Assembly (NCBI RefSeq): GCF_003217215.1
Contig: NZ_QJTD01000001.1
Coordinates: 806,001 to 870,000, forward strand
Direction: 5' to 3'
Source of the DNA: Winogradskyella epiphytica
GTDB lineage: Bacteria; Bacteroidota; Bacteroidia; Flavobacteriales; Flavobacteriaceae
Length of the DNA stretch: 64,000 nucleotides
Both the position numbers and the translations under genes were made by a program. This document shows positions 46,282 through 56,490 of the stretch, in pieces. The notes under the pieces are model-generated. The model saw only the letters and a program-made list of their open reading frames with translations. It ran no database searches and had not been told where the DNA came from. Position 1 is the first letter of the stretch; each line of letters opens with the position of its first letter.

Positions 46282-48078
46282 TTAGTCATTCAATTTCAAA
46301 ACAGCCATAAACGCTTGCTGTGGGATTTCAACATTACCTATTTGACGCATACGTTTTTTACCTTTCTTTTGTTTTTCTAAAAGTTTACGTTTACGAGAAA
46401 TATCACCACCATAACATTTTGCCGTTACATCTTTACGAAGGGCTTTTACAGTTTCACGAGAAATAATTTTTGCACCAACCGCTGCTTGGATTGGAATATC
46501 AAATTGTTGTCTCGGGATTAATTCTTTCAACTTTTCACACATCTTTTTACCAATATGTTGCGCATTATCTGCGTGAATTAAAGCAGAAAGGGCATCAACA
46601 GGTTGCGCATTTAATAAAACGTCTAAACGCACTAATTTAGATACTTTCATACCTATTGGCGAATAATCGAAAGAGGCATAACCTTTAGACACTGTTTTTA
46701 AACGATCGTAAAAATCAAAGACAATTTCTGCAAGTGGCATTTCAAAGGTCAATTCAACTCGTTCTGGAGTTAAATAGGTTTGATTAATGATCATTCCACG
46801 TTTTTCAATACATAAACTCATTACGTTACCAACAAAGTCAGCTTTCGTAATAATGGTCGCTTTTATAAATGGTTCTTCTACACGATTTACGGTAGTTGGT
46901 TCCGGTAAATCACTTGGATTGTTCACGATAAAAGGAACATCTGGATTCTTGTTTGTGTAAGCGTGATACGATACGTTAGGGACTGTGGTAATTACAGTCA
47001 TATCAAACTCACGTTCTAATCGTTCTTGAATGATTTCCATATGTAACATACCTAAGAAACCACAACGGAATCCAAAGCCTAAAGCTGCTGAGCTTTCAGG
47101 TTGAAATACTAAAGACGCATCATTTAGCTGTAATTTTTCCATAGAATTTCGAAGCTCTTCGTAATCTTCAGTATCTACAGGATAAATCCCTGCAAATACC
47201 ATTGGTTTTACATCCTCGAAACCTTCAATAATATTTGTAGTTGGATTAGCGAAATCTGTAATAGTATCACCAACTTTTACCTCTTTTGCAGTTTTAATAC
47301 CAGTAATTAAATAACCTACATCACCAGCTTTTACACTTTGTTTTGGGTGTTGCGTTAATTTTAAGGTACCTACCTCATCGGCATAATACTCCTTATCCGT
47401 AGCAACGAATTTAATTTTTTGACCTTTTTTAATTTCACCATTAAATACTCGGAAATAGGTTTCAATTCCTCTAAAAGTATTGTAAACAGAATCGAAAATT
47501 AAGGCTTGTAAAGGTTCATCGACATTACCTTTTGGAGCAGGAATACGTTCAATAATCGCTTTTAAGATATTATCTACACCAAAACCAGTCTTACCACTAG
47601 CATGGATTACTTCAGAAGGATCACAACTTAGAAGGTCAACAATATCGTCTGTAACTTCTTCAGGATTAGCACTTGGTAAATCGACTTTATTTAGAACTGG
47701 AATGATTTCTAAGTCATTTTCTAAGGCTAAATATAAATTTGAAATAGTTTGTGCCTGAATACTTTGAGCAGCATCTACAATCAATAAAGCGCCTTCACAA
47801 GCGGCAATAGATCGAGATACTTCGTATGAGAAATCCACGTGACCAGGAGTGTCTATAAGATTCAATACGTAATGTTCGCCTTCATAGATATAATCCATTT
47901 GAATGGCGTGCGATTTAATAGTAATTCCGCGTTCACGCTCCAAGTCCATATTATCTAATAATTGATCTTGTTTTTCTCGAGCGGTCACAGAACCTGTATG
48001 ATCTAATAAACGATCGGCAAGAGTACTTTTTCCGTGGTCAATATGTGCAATAATGCAAAAGTTACGAATGTTTTTCAT
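46282..48078 (-). CDS. lepA: Elongation factor 4
   Basis: 598-residue translational GTPase acting on stalled or assembling ribosomes. G1 [14 protein letters not shown] (about 11-24), G3 DTPGHVDF, G4 NKVDLP, then the EF-G-like domains and the LepA-specific C-terminal domain ending in the basic [13 protein letters not shown] region. Normal length. A TATATTTG box lies at 48281-48288 (minus), giving a leader of about 200 nt that contains two TTAAC/GTTAA motifs. Confidence 0.98.
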   Translation of the reverse strand: MKNIRNFCIIAHIDHGKSTLADRLLDHTGSVTAREKQDQLLDNMDLERERGITIKSHAIQMDYIYEGEHYVLNLIDTPGHVDFSYEVSRSIAACEGALLIVDAAQSIQAQTISNLYLALENDLEIIPVLNKVDLPSANPEEVTDDIVDLLSCDPSEVIHASGKTGFGVDNILKAIIERIPAPKGNVDEPLQALIFDSVYNTFRGIETYFRVFNGEIKKGQKIKFVATDKEYYADEVGTLKLTQHPKQSVKAGDVGYLITGIKTAKEVKVGDTITDFANPTTNIIEGFEDVKPMVFAGIYPVDTEDYEELRNSMEKLQLNDASLVFQPESSAALGFGFRCGFLGMLHMEIIQERLEREFDMTVITTVPNVSYHAYTNKNPDVPFIVNNPSDLPEPTTVNRVEEPFIKATIITKADFVGNVMSLCIEKRGMIINQTYLTPERVELTFEMPLAEIVFDFYDRLKTVSKGYASFDYSPIGMKVSKLVRLDVLLNAQPVDALSALIHADNAQHIGKKMCEKLKELIPRQQFDIPIQAAVGAKIISRETVKALRKDVTAKCYGGDISRKRKLLEKQKKGKKRMRQIGNVEIPQQAFMAVLKLND

Positions 48079-48403
48079 GTGTTGTTATTAACAGTTGTTA
48101 ATGATCTAAAAGTGGTGTTAGAGATAGTTAAGTGTTAGATTAGTTAAATTTTTTCTAATCTAAGATAACTAAAGATGTCCATCTAAACCTTAATAATTTA
48201 TGTTATCTAAGTAAATAAACCCCTTTCTCTCTGACATTTTCTTTCAATATATACCTTTTAGACAGCAAAAAAATTGTTTGCAAATATAGTTGATTTCTAT
48301 GGCTTTGTCGTATCAAAAAGCATAATTAAAATAGTAGGATTTTACGGTAAAACCTCAATAAAATGTTAAAAACTATTTATATATTGCGATTCAAATCTAT
48401 GTT
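48079..48403. other. 325-nt divergent gap lepA / outer membrane receptor
   Basis: No ORF. Holds TTATTAACA at 48085-48093 and a GTTAATGA next to it, the same boxes as in the candidate origin, and a minus-strand TATATTTG at 48281-48288 as possible lepA promoter. Plus-strand promoter for the receptor gene not clear. Confidence 0.5.
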
Positions 48404-50821
48404 ATGTTTTTATACCTGCGTCAATTTTTTAGTGTGGTTATTTCACTATTATCACTTACACTATTTGCACAAGACTATTCTATATCAGGACGTGTGGTAG
48501 ATAATAATAATGCTCCAATTGAATTTGCTAACGTTATAATTTCGTTAGAAAAAGAGGGTTCTACGCTTAAAGGAACCTCTACGAATGAAGACGGTGTTTT
48601 CAATTTAACCAATTTAGATGAAGGTACATTTAATATTAAAATTAGCTTTATTGGTTTTGAAGAATTCAATCAAAAAATTGTTTTAACCGGAAATTTAGAT
48701 CTAAAAAATATTCAACTTAATGATGCTTCAGAAAGTTTAGATGAAGTCATGATTATTGGTAAGAAACCAACTTTAACACGTCAGCCTGATCGTCTAATTT
48801 TCAATATAGAAAATACGGCTTTGACAGAAGGTTCAACCTTAAGTGTTTTAAAGAGCACACCTGGAGTAATTATTTCCGATGGATCTATTAACATAAAAAG
48901 TGCTGAAGCAGATGTCTATATTAATGGGCGCCGAGTTCAGCTTAGTTCAGACGAGTTGATGCAGCTTTTAGAAAGTTCGCCGGCAAATAGCATTAAGTCT
49001 GTTGAAGTGATTACGAACCCTCCGGCAAGTTATGATGCCGATAGTGGTTCTGTTATAAATATTATAATGAGTAAAAATCTTATAGCCGGCTATAGAGGTA
49101 GTGTGTTTTCAAATTATACACAAGGTGTTTTCCCTCGATATATTGCCGGAACAAGTCATTATTTTAAAAATGATAAGATTAACTTAAACGTTAATTATAA
49201 TTACACACAAAATAAGATAAATAGAGATCAAGAAGAGAATATTGATTTTTTCGATAATTCTAATAATATCGATCAAATTTGGAGGTCAGAAACTAATAGA
49301 AATACATGGTCTCAAACTCATAATTTAAATTTAAATTTTGATTATTATATTGATGATCAGAATACTTTGAGCCTTACTAGTACAGGACTTTATACACCTT
49401 ATTTTAAATATAAAGTAACAAATAACACTTCAATTTTTGATGAGAATTTAGATTTCTCATCACGCTTTACTGCAAATAATTTATCAAGAGATAATAAGTA
49501 CAATATTGGTAGCGACCTTATCTTTAAACATGATTTTGAAAATAGTGCGGATTTAACTTTTAATGCACATTATACAACTTATGATTACGATCGTGATCAA
49601 AACGTTCTGAGTAACTTTTATGATGTGAATAACGATTTTATAAATAATTCAGAATTTAAATCATTAGCAAATCAGAAGACAAATATTGTAATAGGAAAAC
49701 TAGATTATTCTTTACCTATAGAGGACTCTGGTAGTTTTGAAACAGGACTTAAATACTCTAGCGTAAGTACTGAAAGCGACATAACTAGGTTTGACATTAT
49801 CAACAATTCCGAAGTTATTAACGCTAATAATACAGATGCATTTAATTATAATGAAAATGTACTTTCAGCTTATGCTGCTTTTAGTAAATCTTGGGATAAA
49901 TGGAATTTAAATCTTGGCTTGAGAGTTGAAAATTCTAATATTGAAGGTGAATCCTTGAGTTTAAACGAAATCAATACTCAAGATTATACCGATTGGTTTC
50001 CTAATGCTAGTATATCCTATGATATTTTAGATAACTTAGCTATCGATCTTAATTATAATCGAAGCATTACAAGGCCAAGTTATACGAGCCTAAATCCATT
50101 TTCATTTTTTCTGAACGAAAGTACAGTGGTCGTTGGTAACCCTAATTTGACTCCTACTTACAGAGATTATTATAAAGTAGGTGTTAATTTCTTAGATTAT
50201 TTTACGGTTGAAGCCTATTATATGAATTATGATGGCCCTATTGAAGAGTTGCAAAGACAAGATAACCAATCTCATATTATTGCCTATACACCTACTAATT
50301 TAAATAAGTCTGTCGATTACGGTTTCGACTTTATTTTTAATTATTACCCGTCAGCTAAATGGGGAGTTTATGCAGTAACGTCGTTTTATAATATGACTGA
50401 AGAAATTGATTTTGAAGATGGTTTTGTGGAACAGAGTCAGTGGACTAATCTTAGTATTTTATCTACTTATTTATCACTTTTAGAAGATAACAGTTTAAAC
50501 TTCAATTTATCTTTGCACTACGTGAGCAAAAACCTCCAGCGTCTTCAAACAGTAGAAGGTATGTTGTTCTCGGAATTAAGTATTTCAAAATCGATTATGA
50601 ATAAAAGAGCTGTAATATCACTTTCAGCTGAAGATTTATTTAATCAACAATATTATAATACTAAAGTGAGATACTCTAATCAATCAACAACAAGTCTTCT
50701 AGATTCAGATAGTAGAACTATTAAATTAGGCTTCAGATACAACTTTGGAAATACTAAACTTCGTACAAATCAACGCGCAACTAGTGCTGAAGAACGTGAT
50801 AGGATTAAGGACTTGCAGTAG
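48404..50821 (+). CDS. Outer membrane beta-barrel receptor with carboxypeptidase-regulatory domain (TonB-dependent type)
   Basis: 805 residues. Signal peptide 1-22 (MFLYLRQFFSVVISLLSLTLFA), a CarboxypepD-reg-like domain (about 25-105, ISGRVVDNNNAPIEFANV), a plug region (about 135-225, with ITNPPASYDADSGSVINI) and a long C-terminal barrel rich in aromatic residues. It matches the OMP_b-brl_3 receptors of Bacteroidota, which move substrates or act as outer membrane proteins without a SusD partner. No SusD or TonB gene adjoins. The substrate is unknown. Confidence 0.9.
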   Translation: MFLYLRQFFSVVISLLSLTLFAQDYSISGRVVDNNNAPIEFANVIISLEKEGSTLKGTSTNEDGVFNLTNLDEGTFNIKISFIGFEEFNQKIVLTGNLDLKNIQLNDASESLDEVMIIGKKPTLTRQPDRLIFNIENTALTEGSTLSVLKSTPGVIISDGSINIKSAEADVYINGRRVQLSSDELMQLLESSPANSIKSVEVITNPPASYDADSGSVINIIMSKNLIAGYRGSVFSNYTQGVFPRYIAGTSHYFKNDKINLNVNYNYTQNKINRDQEENIDFFDNSNNIDQIWRSETNRNTWSQTHNLNLNFDYYIDDQNTLSLTSTGLYTPYFKYKVTNNTSIFDENLDFSSRFTANNLSRDNKYNIGSDLIFKHDFENSADLTFNAHYTTYDYDRDQNVLSNFYDVNNDFINNSEFKSLANQKTNIVIGKLDYSLPIEDSGSFETGLKYSSVSTESDITRFDIINNSEVINANNTDAFNYNENVLSAYAAFSKSWDKWNLNLGLRVENSNIEGESLSLNEINTQDYTDWFPNASISYDILDNLAIDLNYNRSITRPSYTSLNPFSFFLNESTVVVGNPNLTPTYRDYYKVGVNFLDYFTVEAYYMNYDGPIEELQRQDNQSHIIAYTPTNLNKSVDYGFDFIFNYYPSAKWGVYAVTSFYNMTEEIDFEDGFVEQSQWTNLSILSTYLSLLEDNSLNFNLSLHYVSKNLQRLQTVEGMLFSELSISKSIMNKRAVISLSAEDLFNQQYYNTKVRYSNQSTTSLLDSDSRTIKLGFRYNFGNTKLRTNQRATSAEERDRIKDLQ

Positions 50822-50903
50822 TGCTTAATTTCCTACAGATTTCGCTGATTGAGGTAGGTTTTTGATTGACTTATCTAATGTATGTATAGGAGTATTTTTG
50901 CTT

Positions 50904-52019
50904 TTAATCTTGCCATTCTGCAATAAACAAATTCGTATCTCGTCCTCCTCCATTGTTTCTGTTAGAAGAAAAGGCTAGGTATTTACCATCGTTAGAAAAC
51001 ACAGGAAACGCATCGAATGTTTCACCATGTGTTACACGTTTTAAATTCTTCCCATCAATATCAATTAAATATAAGTTGAAAGGAAAGCCACGTTCGGCTT
51101 CAAAATTAGAGGAGAATAAGACTTTCTCACCAGAAGGATGAAAAAACGGACTCCAATTCGCATTACCTAAATCTGTTAATTGACGTAAATCAGAACCATC
51201 TGCATTACAAATATAAAGCTCCATCTCAGTAGGTTCTACGAGACCTTCAGCCAATAAATCTTTATAATTTTTAATTTCTTCTTCAGTTTTTGGTCGTGAT
51301 GATCGGAAAATTAACTTACTACCATCTGGAGAAAAGAAGGCGCCTCCATCATAACCTAACTCATTTGTAATTTGTTTGACATCTGAGCCATCAATATTCA
51401 TGGTATAAAGCTCTAAATCACCACTTCTTGTTGACGTAAAAACAATTTTATCACCTTTAGGAGAAACTGTTGGTTCTGCATCATAACCTACTTCATTTGT
51501 CAATTGCTTTACAATATTACCTTCTAAATCGGCTACAAAAATGTCATAAGTATCATAAATTGGCCAAATATATTTTCCGTTTTTGCGGAGTGGAGTTTCT
51601 GGACATTCTTCACCACCAAGATGTGTTGAAGCGTAAATAATATGTTTGTTATCTGGTAAAAAATAAGCACAAGTAGTTCGTCCTAAACCAGTACTGATCA
51701 TAGGTGGAGCTATACTATCCGTAAATGTCTGTGTAGCATCCATTAGAAACATTTGGTCGCAGCCAACGTTCCATTTTGTATTATTAGATTGAAATACCAG
51801 CTGTTTATCATCAAAACTCCAATATGCTTCAGCATTATCGCCTCCATAAGTGACTTGCCTGATGGATTTAAAATGAATTTCTTCAGGATAAATTAAAGAT
51901 TCTTGTGTTTTTGTAGCACCTGATGTTGTCTCAGCAGCGGTTTTAGAGGTTTTATGGTTTTCGTTCTTGCAAGATGCACATATCAATAAGAGAAGAAGAA
52001 TAGTGAAGAATTTGTTCAT
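50904..52019 (-). CDS. TolB-like beta-propeller lipoprotein (PD40 repeats)
   Basis: 371 residues with a lipobox (LLICASC, Cys17). The mature chain is a chain of WD40-like PD40/TolB repeats: FSPDGSKLIFRSSR, VSPKGDKIVFTSTRSGD, FHPSGEKVLFSSN and FSNDGKYLAFSSN. Such surface propellers bind peptides or polysaccharides, or cap S9-type peptidases; no peptidase domain is fused. Alone and convergent with the receptor gene. Confidence 0.88.
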   Translation of the reverse strand: MNKFFTILLLLLICASCKNENHKTSKTAAETTSGATKTQESLIYPEEIHFKSIRQVTYGGDNAEAYWSFDDKQLVFQSNNTKWNVGCDQMFLMDATQTFTDSIAPPMISTGLGRTTCAYFLPDNKHIIYASTHLGGEECPETPLRKNGKYIWPIYDTYDIFVADLEGNIVKQLTNEVGYDAEPTVSPKGDKIVFTSTRSGDLELYTMNIDGSDVKQITNELGYDGGAFFSPDGSKLIFRSSRPKTEEEIKNYKDLLAEGLVEPTEMELYICNADGSDLRQLTDLGNANWSPFFHPSGEKVLFSSNFEAERGFPFNLYLIDIDGKNLKRVTHGETFDAFPVFSNDGKYLAFSSNRNNGGGRDTNLFIAEWQD

Positions 52020-52167
52020 AAGAAGAAATTATAATGAGAGTTTTTGATACCCGATTTTACGTAAATGTAAGATTTTAAGTCAAAGATTCCTGAAAATAAA
52101 ATACTTAATAGTTCTGATTATTAATGGTAAAGTATAAATTAGAGGAATTTATTAAAGATATTTTAAG

Positions 52168-53412
52168 ATGAAGAGAATAATATATTTATTGGCTTTGGCA
52201 GGATTTTTATCTTGTAAAACTGAGCCAAAAGTGGCTGAAAATAAAATTCAAGAAGACGTTGCATATTTAGCCGATGATAAATTAGAAGGAAGGCAAACGG
52301 GAACCGAAGGTGAGGTCTTAGCTTCAGAATATATTATAAGTCGTTTTAAGGCGATTGGACTTCAACCTAAAGGAACAGGAGGGTATTTGCAATCGTTCTC
52401 TTTTAAGCCTAAAACAGACCCTCATAGTGAGGTTGAATTTACAACTAATGCAGATAGTACAATTACAGGTCATAATGTCCTTGGTTTTATTGATAATAAT
52501 GCAGAAACTACTGTGGTTATTGGTGCTCATTATGACCATTTAGGATATGGAGGAGAAGGGTCATTATATCGGGAAGAAAATAAAGCCGTTCACAATGGTG
52601 CAGACGATAATGCGAGTGGAGTTGCCGTGATGTTAAACTTGGCTAGCCGATTAAAAATAAAAAATGATGATGCCAAAGTAAAAGACAAAAACAACTATTT
52701 ATTCATGGCGTTTTCAGGAGAAGAAATGGGCTTGTTAGGATCCAATTATTTTTCTAAAAACCCAACGATTGAAGCACAATCTATTAATTATATGATTAAT
52801 ATGGATATGGTTGGCCGTATGAAAGCCGATAGCACTTTGGCCGTTTACGGAACAGGAACCTCACCAAGGTTTAAACAAACTATTAAAGCTAATAATAATA
52901 AATTTAAAATTATTGAAAACGAAAGTGGAGTAGGACCAAGCGATCATACCTCATTTTATTTAATTGATATTCCCGTATTGCATTTCTTTACAGGTCAGCA
53001 TGAAGATTACCATAAGCCAGGAGATGATCCTGAGAAGTTAAATTATGAAGGCATGAATCTGATTTCAGATTATATTTATAATATAATTAAAGATTTGGAT
53101 GATGATGGCAAATTAGCTTTTAGAAAAACTAAAAATGAAAGTGATGAAACACCAAGATTTAAAGTCGGTTTAGGTGTTGTTCCAGACTATTTATATGATG
53201 GAAAAGGTATGCGTATTGATGGCACACGAGAAGACACTCCCGCAACTGCTGCCGGCCTACAAAAAGGAGATGTGGTTTTAAAACTAGGTGATAGTACTAT
53301 TACAGATATGATGAGTTATATGCGTGCACTTTCTGTATTTGATAATGGGGATGAAGCTGAAATTATTGTGAAACGTGGCGAAGAAACTCTTGAGAAAAAG
53401 GTGAAATTTTAA
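52168..53412 (+). CDS. M28 family zinc peptidase with C-terminal PDZ domain
   Basis: 414 residues with a lipobox (LAGFLSC, Cys16). The aminopeptidase Y-type core holds the zinc ligands in VVIGAHYDHLG, HNGADDNASG, the SGEEMGLLGS Glu pair, MINMDMVG and a distal H near GPSDHTSF and HEDYHKPGDD. A PDZ domain (about 320-405) follows. Likely an extracellular aminopeptidase. Complete. Confidence 0.93.
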   Translation: MKRIIYLLALAGFLSCKTEPKVAENKIQEDVAYLADDKLEGRQTGTEGEVLASEYIISRFKAIGLQPKGTGGYLQSFSFKPKTDPHSEVEFTTNADSTITGHNVLGFIDNNAETTVVIGAHYDHLGYGGEGSLYREENKAVHNGADDNASGVAVMLNLASRLKIKNDDAKVKDKNNYLFMAFSGEEMGLLGSNYFSKNPTIEAQSINYMINMDMVGRMKADSTLAVYGTGTSPRFKQTIKANNNKFKIIENESGVGPSDHTSFYLIDIPVLHFFTGQHEDYHKPGDDPEKLNYEGMNLISDYIYNIIKDLDDDGKLAFRKTKNESDETPRFKVGLGVVPDYLYDGKGMRIDGTREDTPATAAGLQKGDVVLKLGDSTITDMMSYMRALSVFDNGDEAEIIVKRGEETLEKKVKF

Positions 53413-53476
53413 GTATTTTATCAATGGATTTAACATAAAAATTAAAAGCTTTAGAATTCTACCTTATAAATTAATG

Positions 53477-53484
53477 TAAATTTG
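53477..53484 (+). promoter_or_regulatory. Putative -7 box (TAAATTTG) of the lipocalin-like lipoprotein gene
   Basis: TAnnTTTG match 24 nt before the ATG. No clear -33 element; only suggestive. Confidence 0.4.
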
Positions 53485-53508
53485 TTATTCAACTAAACCA
53501 ACTCAATA

Positions 53509-54099
53509 ATGAAAAAACTTTTACCACTATTCTGCCTATTTACCTTATTAACAGCTTTTACTTGTGAAAATGAACCTTTAGATGTTGGATTTGATTTAGG
53601 TGAAAATAATAACAATAATTCTGAATTAATTGGCACTTGGGAGTTAGTTGATTTTGATGTAACTCTCGTTAGCTCATCAACCTTTGGTGATCAGTCTTTT
53701 ACTTCAGATATTGCCATTATTAGTACGGAAGAAGATTATACTTTGAATTTTACTCAAAACACTTTCACAACATCCGGTAATTACACCTATGATACTCAAG
53801 TTGCGGTAAACGGAGATACGGTTTCTACAGATGCTTATTCGATGGAAAGTGTGAATGGAAACGGAACATATTCTACGGTCAACCATGTAATGACTGTAGA
53901 TGGATCATTTTTTGACTTCGAATTTGAAGGTATGGATCAGTCGGCATTACAAGGAGAACAGACCGTGACATTCTCAATTTCGAATGACGGACAAACACTT
54001 ACGTTCTCTCAAGATGAAACCACATCTCAGACAGACCCTGCAACTGGAAATGTTACAGATAATACTACGACTTCAACATCTGTTTGGATAAGACAGTAA
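53509..54099 (+). CDS. Lipocalin-like lipoprotein of unknown function
   Basis: 196 residues with an N-terminal lipoprotein signal (LFTLLTAFTCEN, Cys19). The mature part is beta-rich, opening with LIGTWELVDFDVTL as in lipocalin-like families, then Thr/Asn/Ser-rich strands with many charged turns. No cysteine pair beyond the lipid-anchor Cys. Function unknown; an outer membrane or surface lipoprotein is likely. Stands alone. Confidence 0.7.
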   Translation: MKKLLPLFCLFTLLTAFTCENEPLDVGFDLGENNNNNSELIGTWELVDFDVTLVSSSTFGDQSFTSDIAIISTEEDYTLNFTQNTFTTSGNYTYDTQVAVNGDTVSTDAYSMESVNGNGTYSTVNHVMTVDGSFFDFEFEGMDQSALQGEQTVTFSISNDGQTLTFSQDETTSQTDPATGNVTDNTTTSTSVWIRQ

Positions 54100-54170
54100 G
54101 TTATGTAGTGTAATTAAATTAGAGTTTTAAACAATTTGTTTTTAGATGTTGTAAACTTTGGAGATTAAGA

Positions 54171-54365
54171 TTACATCATCATACTCCCACAAATACCAAA
54201 ACTTATTATAATATAAACAGCAGCTAAGATAAAGCATATTTTTGCTGCTTTTTTATTCTTTCTTATAACGGCAAACCCAATGATTGTAAGCAGAATTGCA
54301 GGTCCAAACATTATGGCGAATATTAGAGTCACCAAACCATCTAAATTTACTTCTATAGGTATCAT
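54171..54365 (-). CDS. Small two-helix membrane protein, last gene of the radical SAM operon
   Basis: 64 residues. Two membrane helices (about 10-32 and 42-60) separated by a basic loop (VIRKNKKAAK), ending SFGICGSMMM. Its start overlaps the stop of the radical SAM gene by 4 nt, so the two are translationally coupled. No family recognised. Its place implies membrane work with the radical SAM and Lgt-like proteins. Confidence 0.72.
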   Translation of the reverse strand: MIPIEVNLDGLVTLIFAIMFGPAILLTIIGFAVIRKNKKAAKICFILAAVYIIISFGICGSMMM

Positions 54366-55756
54366 ACTATTTCTTGTCTAAGTTCTTCTAATCGTGCTTT
54401 TTTATCATCGCGATAAAATAGATTCATGGTTTCAAAAGGAATAATTTTATTGTCTTTATTCACAATATGCACACAAGATTTTTTAATCGCGCGTACATCG
54501 AAATTATAAGCATCTATAAATTGCATGATAATAACTCTAAACAAATTATCATAACCCAAGTTTGGAGCATCAATATGCGGTAAACAACACATGATGGATT
54601 TTAGATTTTCTTCAGCAACTTCTACTGAATTTCCTGTACTAAATAGTTCTATCATTTTATCTTGAAGCTGTGCATCTTGTTCATAAATAATAGTGTTTTT
54701 GCTATTATCTAATAAATCATTTGGGTTAATATAACGTGTTAATGGAAAGACCTCTCCATCTAGTTTTAGTGCGTAACCCATTACTAAAGCATCCGGATTA
54801 CAAGGTACAGGTAACAAATCATCTGGATTAAAAATATCTGTTTGCTCCATTATTTTTCGCCGCACCTCGGTTAAGGTCATTCGATCAGTTTCAGGATTAA
54901 AATTCTCTAATCGACCAGCAATTTGTGTAGGTTGAAGCGTCACTCCTCGCACGCATTTCTGTTTTAAGCCATAGTCTATAATTTTCCCTATCTCGTCGTC
55001 ATTTAATCCTTTTTGAAGCGTAACGACCAAAGTTGTTGATAAATTCAGTTGATTTAAGTGCATTAGCGCTTGTTTTCTTATTGAACTCAAATCTGCGCCA
55101 CGTAATTCACGCAATACACTATCCTTAAACGAATCAAACTGTAAGTAAATTTCAAAATCTGGTGCGTAGGATTTTAAGCGTTTAGCAAATTCAAAATCTT
55201 TAGCAATTTTTATCCCATTGGTATTCAGCATTAAATGCCTAATGGGTAGAGATTTAGCATAATCCATGATTTCCCAAAACTGAGGGTGAATTGTAGGTTC
55301 TCCACCAGAGATTTGAACCACATCAGGTTCTTTTTCATTTTTTACAATAGCGTCTAACATCGCTTTAACCTCTTCTAAAGAGCGATGCCTTCCGTATGTT
55401 GGTGATGAACCAGCATAACATGTTGGGCAGGTTAAATTGCAACGATCCGTAACCTCTACAACCGTTAAGCAACTGTGTTGCTCATGATCTGGACATAAAC
55501 CACAGTCATAAGGACAACCGTAATGTGTTTTGGTATTAAATGTGTAAGGCGTTTCGCTAGGTTTATTGTAATTTCTAATGTTTTTATAATACTCAATATC
55601 ATCCGCAATCAACACTTTTGAATTGCCATGTTCATTACAACGTTTTAGCATATAAACATTGCCGTTTTCAAAAACAATTTTAGCATCGACGCGTCTCAAA
55701 CATTCGGGACATAGGCTTAATGTAAAATCGTAGTAAGTGTAATTTCTAACTGGCAT
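54362..55756 (-). CDS. Multi-cluster radical SAM enzyme of the Tes/MJ0619 type
   Basis: 464 residues. Cys content falls into groups: CPEC plus C40 and H43 near the start (possible mononuclear metal site), C81-C85-C88-C96 (CPYDCGLCPDHEQHSC), the radical SAM CxxxCxxC at C106/C110/C113, and C319, C390, C391 and C428 at the back. GGEPT lies at 151-155. This set fits the family of archaeal tetraether synthase Tes (three 4Fe-4S clusters and one mononuclear iron, as I recall). Substrate here unknown. Overlaps the Lgt-like gene by 11 nt. Confidence 0.8.
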   Translation of the reverse strand: MPVRNYTYYDFTLSLCPECLRRVDAKIVFENGNVYMLKRCNEHGNSKVLIADDIEYYKNIRNYNKPSETPYTFNTKTHYGCPYDCGLCPDHEQHSCLTVVEVTDRCNLTCPTCYAGSSPTYGRHRSLEEVKAMLDAIVKNEKEPDVVQISGGEPTIHPQFWEIMDYAKSLPIRHLMLNTNGIKIAKDFEFAKRLKSYAPDFEIYLQFDSFKDSVLRELRGADLSSIRKQALMHLNQLNLSTTLVVTLQKGLNDDEIGKIIDYGLKQKCVRGVTLQPTQIAGRLENFNPETDRMTLTEVRRKIMEQTDIFNPDDLLPVPCNPDALVMGYALKLDGEVFPLTRYINPNDLLDNSKNTIIYEQDAQLQDKMIELFSTGNSVEVAEENLKSIMCCLPHIDAPNLGYDNLFRVIIMQFIDAYNFDVRAIKKSCVHIVNKDNKIIPFETMNLFYRDDKKARLEELRQEIV

Positions 55757-56489
55757 TCTTAAGGTTTTGGTGGTTGAATTTATAATAATATAGCCAACAA
55801 ATTACACATAATATTTGAATGGAACTTAGTCCGAAGACATAAAACACATTTGGTTTTAAAAACTCGATACCAAATCGAAATCCAAAGTAACTCAACATAA
55901 ATAGCTTAAAAAGATCGCCATTCTTTAAGTTTGAATTCTTTTGAACCCATTTCATACCGAAGTATAAAATAACAAGAAACACCAATTCATATAAAGATGT
56001 TGGATGTCTTAATAAACCATCACCTAAATCCATTCCAAACACTGAATTTGTAACCTTTCCGTAGGTGAATTCATTGATACCAGATAAGAAACATCCAATT
56101 CTACCTATAAAAATGCCGACGATAATAGGAAACACAAATAAGTCACCAGATGACTGTTTCTCTCCTATAATTTTTTTTATCAACTCCACACCAAGCAAAC
56201 CACCAAAAAGTCCACCCATTATGGTTTTAGTATTGACTAGTTGTAATAAGTTTTGTGTTGTAAATTCGATCATGGGATTTTCTAAAACTCCCACCAATCG
56301 CGAACCAATTAATGCACCTAATGCCGCTCCGAGAATAATAGATAATCGATTATTGGATGAAATAGCATCGGTCTGTTTTCGTTTGAGATACACGTAATAT
56401 CTAAAGCCTATAAAGAACGCTAGATATTCTAGGATAAGGTGACTATTAAGTTGGTAACCAAATACGGTCGGTTCAAAAGGTATTTGCAA
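55746..56489 (-). CDS. Divergent Lgt-like (prolipoprotein diacylglyceryl transferase paralogue) membrane protein
   Basis: 247-residue inner membrane protein with about seven helices. It keeps parts of the Lgt fold: GRIG at 129-132, RHPTSLYE at 161-168 and FRFGIEF at 204-210 (E. coli R143 and R239/E243 equivalents R130 and R205/E209). But GGLFGGLLG replaces the HGGL region (H103 becomes Phe), GRIGN becomes GRIGC (Cys133) and the Glu of FINGE is not in place. It is therefore unlikely to be the housekeeping Lgt. It overlaps the radical SAM gene by 11 nt and follows the lipoprotein gene after 1 nt. Confidence 0.82.
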   Translation of the reverse strand: MQIPFEPTVFGYQLNSHLILEYLAFFIGFRYYVYLKRKQTDAISSNNRLSIILGAALGALIGSRLVGVLENPMIEFTTQNLLQLVNTKTIMGGLFGGLLGVELIKKIIGEKQSSGDLFVFPIIVGIFIGRIGCFLSGINEFTYGKVTNSVFGMDLGDGLLRHPTSLYELVFLVILYFGMKWVQKNSNLKNGDLFKLFMLSYFGFRFGIEFLKPNVFYVFGLSSIQILCVICWLYYYKFNHQNLKNAS

Positions 56490-56490
56490 A

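Noticed and set aside
48085..48105. Second replication origin upstream of lepA
   Set aside because: Only one full TTATTAACA and one partial box; the same 8-mer also occurs singly inside genes, so it is not a cluster.
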